64,000 nucleotides of DNA from Pontederia crassipes. Its lineage: Eukaryota; Streptophyta; Magnoliopsida; Commelinales; Pontederiaceae. The notes below the pieces were generated by a model. The model was not told where the DNA came from and searched no databases. It was given only the letters and a program-made list of their open reading frames with translations. A program made the translations under genes and the position numbers. Of the stretch, positions 58,898 through 64,000 are shown piece by piece; the stretch's first letter is position 1, and every line of letters starts with the position of its first letter. The DNA is taken from the NCBI GenBank assembly GCA_030549335.1, contig CM060183.1, forward strand, positions 35,896,768 through 35,960,767, read 5' to 3'.

Positions 58898-61800
58898 TCC
58901 GACCAAAGGCCTCCTCCGCGCTCCCGGAATCGAACAGCGGCCCGCCAGTCAAGAAACGAAGGCCGTCGCCATCGATGGCGAAATGACGCTAACGTTGCGG
59001 ACGAGGAGTGGAGAGGAGGCGAGCTCGAATCCACGAGATGGCGGAGGAAGAGGAGGAGGAGGGGAGGTCGTTTTATGCGTGCTGCTGGTTTCGACGCGCA
59101 CGATGCGGTGCCAGTTGTCCTCTTGCTCTCCGTTGTCCTGTGCCCGGGATTCCCAATAGCGTTGGGGGCGTTGGGAGAGTGAGGGTGGTGAGAGTGAGAG
59201 AGCCGTCATCTAACGGTGGTCCGTTTCCGTTCCGTCGCCTTTTTTGTAATAATTTAAGAATCATTTAATCTTAGGACGTCTTTTTTGGTTTAATAAAAGC
59301 TAGCACATTTCAGCGATCCATCATTTTTAAATATAATAACGATAAATTATTATTTATCTAAGAGTTATTTTCATAAATTATCTTTAAATTATCATGATTG
59401 TTCATATCTAATTTTAAATTTATTTTTTTATCTCTAAACTATTGTAATTTTTTTAATTTGATCCTTACGACTTATGTCAATTTTTTTTCGTCATTTTTTT
59501 CAATTTTCTCATTCACGAAGGCTTAGAGCTGGGAAGGTTGAAACGAAAACATAAAGTCGAAGGAAGAGATATTTTATCACGATAATTTAAAGAAACATAT
59601 TGAAAAAATTACATTAATTTAATAATAATTTAAAGATCACGATAATTAACAAAATTCAAAAATCTCTTAGGTAAAAAATTAACAAAGTTACGAAAGAAAC
59701 ATATTGAAAAATCACGATTCAAAAAAATAAATTCGTGAAAATAATTTAGGAATAATTTATGAAAATAATCATTTATCTAATAATTGAAATATGCTCAATT
59801 ACATTAATCTAATAATAATAATATAGAAAAGTATGTTGTAGATGGTGTTTGGAAAATGGAAATGTTTGGTTTTCCGTATAAAAGGAAAAAAACAAAAAGA
59901 TTGCACGACAGCAAGAGACAATAATTTTACATTAACTATTCATTTCATGCACACGAGATTCCATTAGATATTATGCTCTCATAAGGATGGAATTTTGAAA
60001 TTTATGCTCACCAAAAAATAAAAATCAGAGGATTCGATCGGATGCGATTATCCTCGCTAAAGAATTTATCCTCGCCGAAAAAAAATCAACGTTTCTAATG
60101 TAACCTCGGACTAGTGAAAATGGATCCAACACAAAATAACTAATGGAAGGAAAACAGAAATTAAAAAAAAAAGGTATACGGTCCAACTTGGAAACAACAA
60201 CAGAAAGGTTTGAAATATAAGTACAAATATGAAAGAAATTTTTTGAAAAGAAAGTATATAGTTAAAATGGAAAACCAGCACGGAAGAATAAATAGGAGAG
60301 AAAGAAATAAGAAATGGAAATGAAACATGACAAAAGTATTAAAAAGGTTAAAAAAAGAGGAAATAAGATTTATTTGAGGCCAAATATAATTAATATACTT
60401 GCAATAATATTTATCAATAAGTGGAGAGTCATTTTTATTAATATTAACTTTAAAATAAAAAAATTAAATGTGTCAAACACTCATTTGTCAATTATTTTAT
60501 GCATACTTCTCTTATTTTTTTCAATATTTTTCTTTACTGTTAGTTTGATAATTGTTAATAGTAAAAAAATTATGACATAAAAAATTATTAATAATGATTA
60601 TATTCATAACAAGGGATAACAAAGTTCAAGTGCTTAGGAATTTGTAAAATTTCACTCATCATTTTTTGTTATTATTAATAATTATTTACACAATTAATAA
60701 AGAAAATTAAAAAAACAAAGTATACAAAAAGTTGTTTGGACATGTGTGTATCACTATCATTAAACTCTAAACCAATGTATTATTAAATCATTCTAGCAAT
60801 AAGCAATATCGACCTGGTTTTTTAGAATGAAAATGAAGTTCCAGTGCATCACATTATCTTATTTGATTTCAACTTATTGTCGATAATTTTAACTTCTCTC
60901 GTAATCTTGATTATCAGTTCATTGATAATACATATAACAAATATGAGAGATGTACTTTCATATTATCAGTTGGGTGAAAAATATTTTAATAAAATATTTA
61001 TTCAATCAAAATTATAAAAAATTTATTAATAAATAATATCATTCAATTTTATATTCTTTATTATTTTACAAATAATTCTTTCTTTTTTCTCATCTTCTTT
61101 TATCTATATTCATTTTTTATTCGATCATCTATAATAATATTTTATCAAAATCTAAAATAATTCTTAGGGATATTTTGTACTTTGTTCTTTAGCTATTTTA
61201 ATCGTTATTTACATTATCAATATTTATCAAACAGTAGAATATGATATTGCCAATAATTTAAATAATGGTAATATATTTTAATAATGATTTAAATCATTTA
61301 TTAAGGAAAATAATAAAATAACTAAAATTTAAATATCTAAAGATAATTTAGATGTGTGTGTAAATATGTTTATGTGTGGTGTACAACACTTTATTTATTT
61401 TCACAAGCAACCTAATTAAGGAAAAAAATATTATTGACACTTTTAAAAACAATACTAGAAATTTTACAATCAAATAAAAAAATCAAGTCTAAAACTCCAT
61501 ATATCCACAAATTAATTAAATTCAAAACATGTCAAGAAATATAGAGGTGAACAAAAATATAACAACTACTCAATAACTCCATCGAAAGTCTAAAGCTTAT
61601 ACCCGAAATTATAATAAGATCTCATCTATATCATTTTATTCATAAACTTTATATCCTAGCTCACATCATACACCTCATAGCAGAATACTCCAGAATCACA
61701 ACATAATTATACAATTTCAAGATAGTTAACAAGTAACAAAAGTCTAGAGCTTAGAGTTCGATAAATAATGTGACTAGTATCAAATTAGGATTACACACAT

Positions 61801-62707
61801 ACTGTCACGATTTCTCACACACTATCTTTTATTCATTATTGTCCTATTTCAATCGAGCATATATTATTATTTTTTGTTTCATGCATACATTGAAAAAATG
61901 GAATGAGGATGATTTATAACCAACTTAAACAGCTATTTACAACATATTAATATATTTTATTTAAAAAATAATAATACATAATATTTTCATTCATTGAATG
62001 AAAACATAGTTCGATAAGATCAATGCTATAAGTACATATGCATAATAAACCTATATATATATATATATAATATAGTTGGAGAATCATTATCAAATATAGA
62101 CATTTAACCATTCCTCAATGGTAGTACTCTATCTCACCCATCATATCATATTGGTATAGGACATTAAACCACCCATCACATTCTATTAACACAAGAGATG
62201 ATTGATTTAATTCCACCTCTAGTATAAACACAAGGTGTTTGAGTCTACTCTTCATATATATTCACATATAACATATTAAACCTCAATCAGTCTATCTAGA
62301 GATAGTTAATCATCCAAGACGAATATAAATTATATATATATATAACATGTGGTGCATGAATGCATATTTAAATTTGATATTTAAGTTACTCGCAAAATAA
62401 AGTATTCTTCAAGACCTCAACAAGAAAAAATAATGCATAAGTAAAATATTTATCATGATAAGAATCATTTTCGAAATTCATACTATAAACATCGCAAGAC
62501 AAATGGTGATGCACATACAAGACATAAACCCATGTATGATCATTCATGAGTAAAGTTAACTCCAAATTCATCCCACATTGGGTGGCAATATACTCACTCT
62601 GAAAAATTTGCTATTTCATATTATTTGAGATAGATTCCTTCACATTGGAAAAAGATTATATATGATAAATTATTGGTATCTTTGGAAGTATCTCACTAAA
62701 TAAAAAA

Positions 62708-63050
62708 TCATCTGCCAATAAGAATCTCTCGCAAAGCCTGTTTCAAATCTTAATCGAATATTATACATATATCAAATGAAGTTGATTGATAAACAATAAC
62801 TTACTTTGAAAGTTGAGTTGAAATAAATAGACAAAATATTTTAAAGGAAAAAAAATTGGAGGTAGTTTATGTTAGCATGCTCATCTCCTAATAAGTATCT
62901 CTCATAAAGCATATTTCAAATCTTAATCGAATAGTACATATCTCAAATGAAGTTGATCGCTAAACAATAACTTACTTTGAAATTTGAGTTGAAATAAATC
63001 AACAAAATATTTTTTAAGAAAATAAAAATTGGAGGTAGTTTATGCTAGCA
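62708..63050 (+). repeat. Tandem duplication of about 172 bp
   Basis: Two adjacent units (about 62708-62880 and 62881-63050) start TCATCTGCCAATAAG and TCATCTCCTAATAAG. They share long blocks such as TTTCAAATCTTAATCGAATA and CAAATGAAGTTGAT and both end in GGAGGTAGTTTATG. Confidence 0.85.
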
Positions 63051-63730
63051 ATGACATGTTCACTATCTTTTATTTATTTTTAAAATATATTATTTATATT
63101 TTCAAAATTTTAAAGACAACTTGTTTTATAACATAATAATATATGTATCAATAGAAACTTAATTGTATTTAATAAATTATTATATTTTTTATAAACGAAA
63201 AAAATACTCATTGCTCATAAAATTTCAGTCGGATTAAATGAGAACATTTTTAAAGAAAATAGGAAAGAATACATACTCGCATACTCATTGCTCATAAACT
63301 TTTAAAATTACTTATTTTTTTAAAAAAATTAAATAAAAAGATAACGATAAACATATGATTTTATATAATGTTTATATGTATAAAATGTGATATAATTAAT
63401 ATAATCACATTGTCGATTTGTCGTTCTATAATTTTTTCCTTCTAGTTTAATTTAAATAAAATATTTTACATTTTATGCTGTCATTAATTTTGCTTTAAGA
63501 CTTATTAAAATTAAAAATATTAAAATTATATTTTATAACATCCGTACAGTATACTAATTTTAATACAATGTTTCACCCTTTTTTATTTTAATCTTTTATC
63601 CGAATTATAATTGCCCGAGCGTAATAATAAACTCAATAGGGACCACCGCCGTGGACGGTTGTGATGCGCCGCTTTGGCAGCTGTCAGTAGACTTTTCTTC
63701 CAAAGGCCGACATCACCCGTCGCGCCACGA

Positions 63731-63742
63731 CCAATATAAATA
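63731..63742 (+). promoter_or_regulatory. CCAAT/TATA element of the AG-peptide gene
   Basis: CCAATATAAATA lies about 85-95 bp upstream of the ATG at 63827. The TATAAATA part is a good plant TATA box. Confidence 0.6.
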
Positions 63743-63826
63743 CATGTCCTCCGTCCTTCAACAAGACACCGCTTCCGTTGCTCGCCTCCTCGATCCTTCT
63801 CCTCGATCTCGCCGGCGTCTACAGCG

Positions 63827-64000
63827 ATGGCGGTCGTCGGATCCAAAGCCGTCTCGTTCCTCTTTGCCGCGGTAGTCGTCCTCTCCTTCCTCGCCGGAGG
63901 AGCCTTCGCCGCCGACGCTCCCGCCCCCAGCCCCACGTCCGCCGCGGGTGCCGCCTCTCCGCCCTTAGCCATCGCCGTCATCGCCTCCTCCGTAGCTCTC
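63827..64000 (+). CDS. Arabinogalactan peptide precursor (partial, runs off the window)
   Basis: The frame opens MAVVGSKAVSFLFAAVVVLS, a signal peptide whose probable cleavage follows GGAFA (about residue 28). The short mature part ADAPAPSPTSAAGAASPP (about residues 29-46) is rich in Ala-Pro and Ser-Pro, the pattern for hydroxyproline arabinogalactan glycosylation. A hydrophobic C-terminal segment (LAIAVIASSVAL) then begins, as expected of a GPI-anchor signal, and the window ends at codon 58. Such AG-peptides (AGP16/20-like) are normally about 65-75 residues, so only a few codons are missing. Extracellular and plasma-membrane anchored by family. Confidence 0.88.
   Translation, partial: MAVVGSKAVSFLFAAVVVLSFLAGGAFAADAPAPSPTSAAGAASPPLAIAVIASSVAL

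Larger units (their letters stand above)
58898..63826. other. Long AT-rich intergenic region
   Basis: The left end (58898-59270) is GC-rich and is probably the anoctamin leader and promoter. About 59280-63600 is strongly AT-rich with no recognised gene. It contains an AT dinucleotide run near 62053-62069 and a tandem duplication (62708-63050). Sequence near 61500-62650 (for example CCACATTGGGTGGCAA at 62574) has the look of old retroelement debris, but I cannot identify it. The right end holds the AG-peptide promoter. Confidence 0.55.

Noticed and set aside
58688..59268. Several long plus-strand and minus-strand frames around the anoctamin start
   Set aside because: They are shadows of the GC-rich first exon and leader. 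Only the frame opening at 58897 gives the anoctamin N-terminus.
63583..63981. 132-residue minus-strand frame at the right edge
   Set aside because: It is the antisense shadow of the Ala/Pro-rich arabinogalactan peptide.

Overview
The window looks like nuclear DNA of a flowering plant. All genes but Dof and the short end-of-window genes have introns with GT-AG splice sites. The families are plant ones: chloroplast-type ferrochelatase, a Dof factor, RabD, an arabinogalactan peptide and a plant anoctamin-like protein. GC-rich, third-position-GC genes (Dof, the AG-peptide) sit beside AT-rich intergenic DNA, which suggests a monocot, perhaps Zingiberales (banana-like). The exact species is a low-confidence guess. 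I saw no tRNA, rRNA or CRISPR array.

Layout. 519-6150: an old Ty3/gypsy chromovirus with both LTRs and a broken polyprotein, upstream of a plastid ferrochelatase gene (+, 6808-11156). 13229-19781: an IST1-domain ESCRT protein gene (+) with a LINE in an intron. 23048-23821: a Dof transcription factor (+) behind a long (ATT)n tract. 26911-33059: an RWD-domain/Gir2-like gene (-). 38878-40354: ribosomal protein L28e (+). 43980-46020: a RabD (Rab1) GTPase (-). 47524-50196: a dihydrodipicolinate reductase (DapB) gene (+) with an in-frame stop and a damaged first splice donor, probably a pseudogene. 52268-52498: a possible 76-residue protein (+). 53053-58897: a 16-exon anoctamin-like membrane protein (-). 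63827-64000: the start of an arabinogalactan peptide gene (+), cut by the window edge.

The most unusual structure is a large inverted repeat at 33500-38808, between the head-to-head RWD-domain and RPL28 genes. Its right arm contains the RPL28 promoter, 5'UTR exon and part of the 5'UTR intron. Its left arm is a highly similar inverted copy pointing at the RWD gene. The two arms meet at a 33-bp spacer near 36577. Both genes belong to ribosome-linked families, so a shared or duplicated promoter is an attractive but untested idea.

A second theme is one LINE family (RTE-like, TTG-repeat tail) that left seven pieces in 64 kb. Five lie in introns, and one is only 25 bp long with a perfect 16-bp target-site duplication. 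Exon boundaries were deduced by hand from splice consensus, reading phase and remembered family sequence. Coding ends are more reliable than UTR ends.
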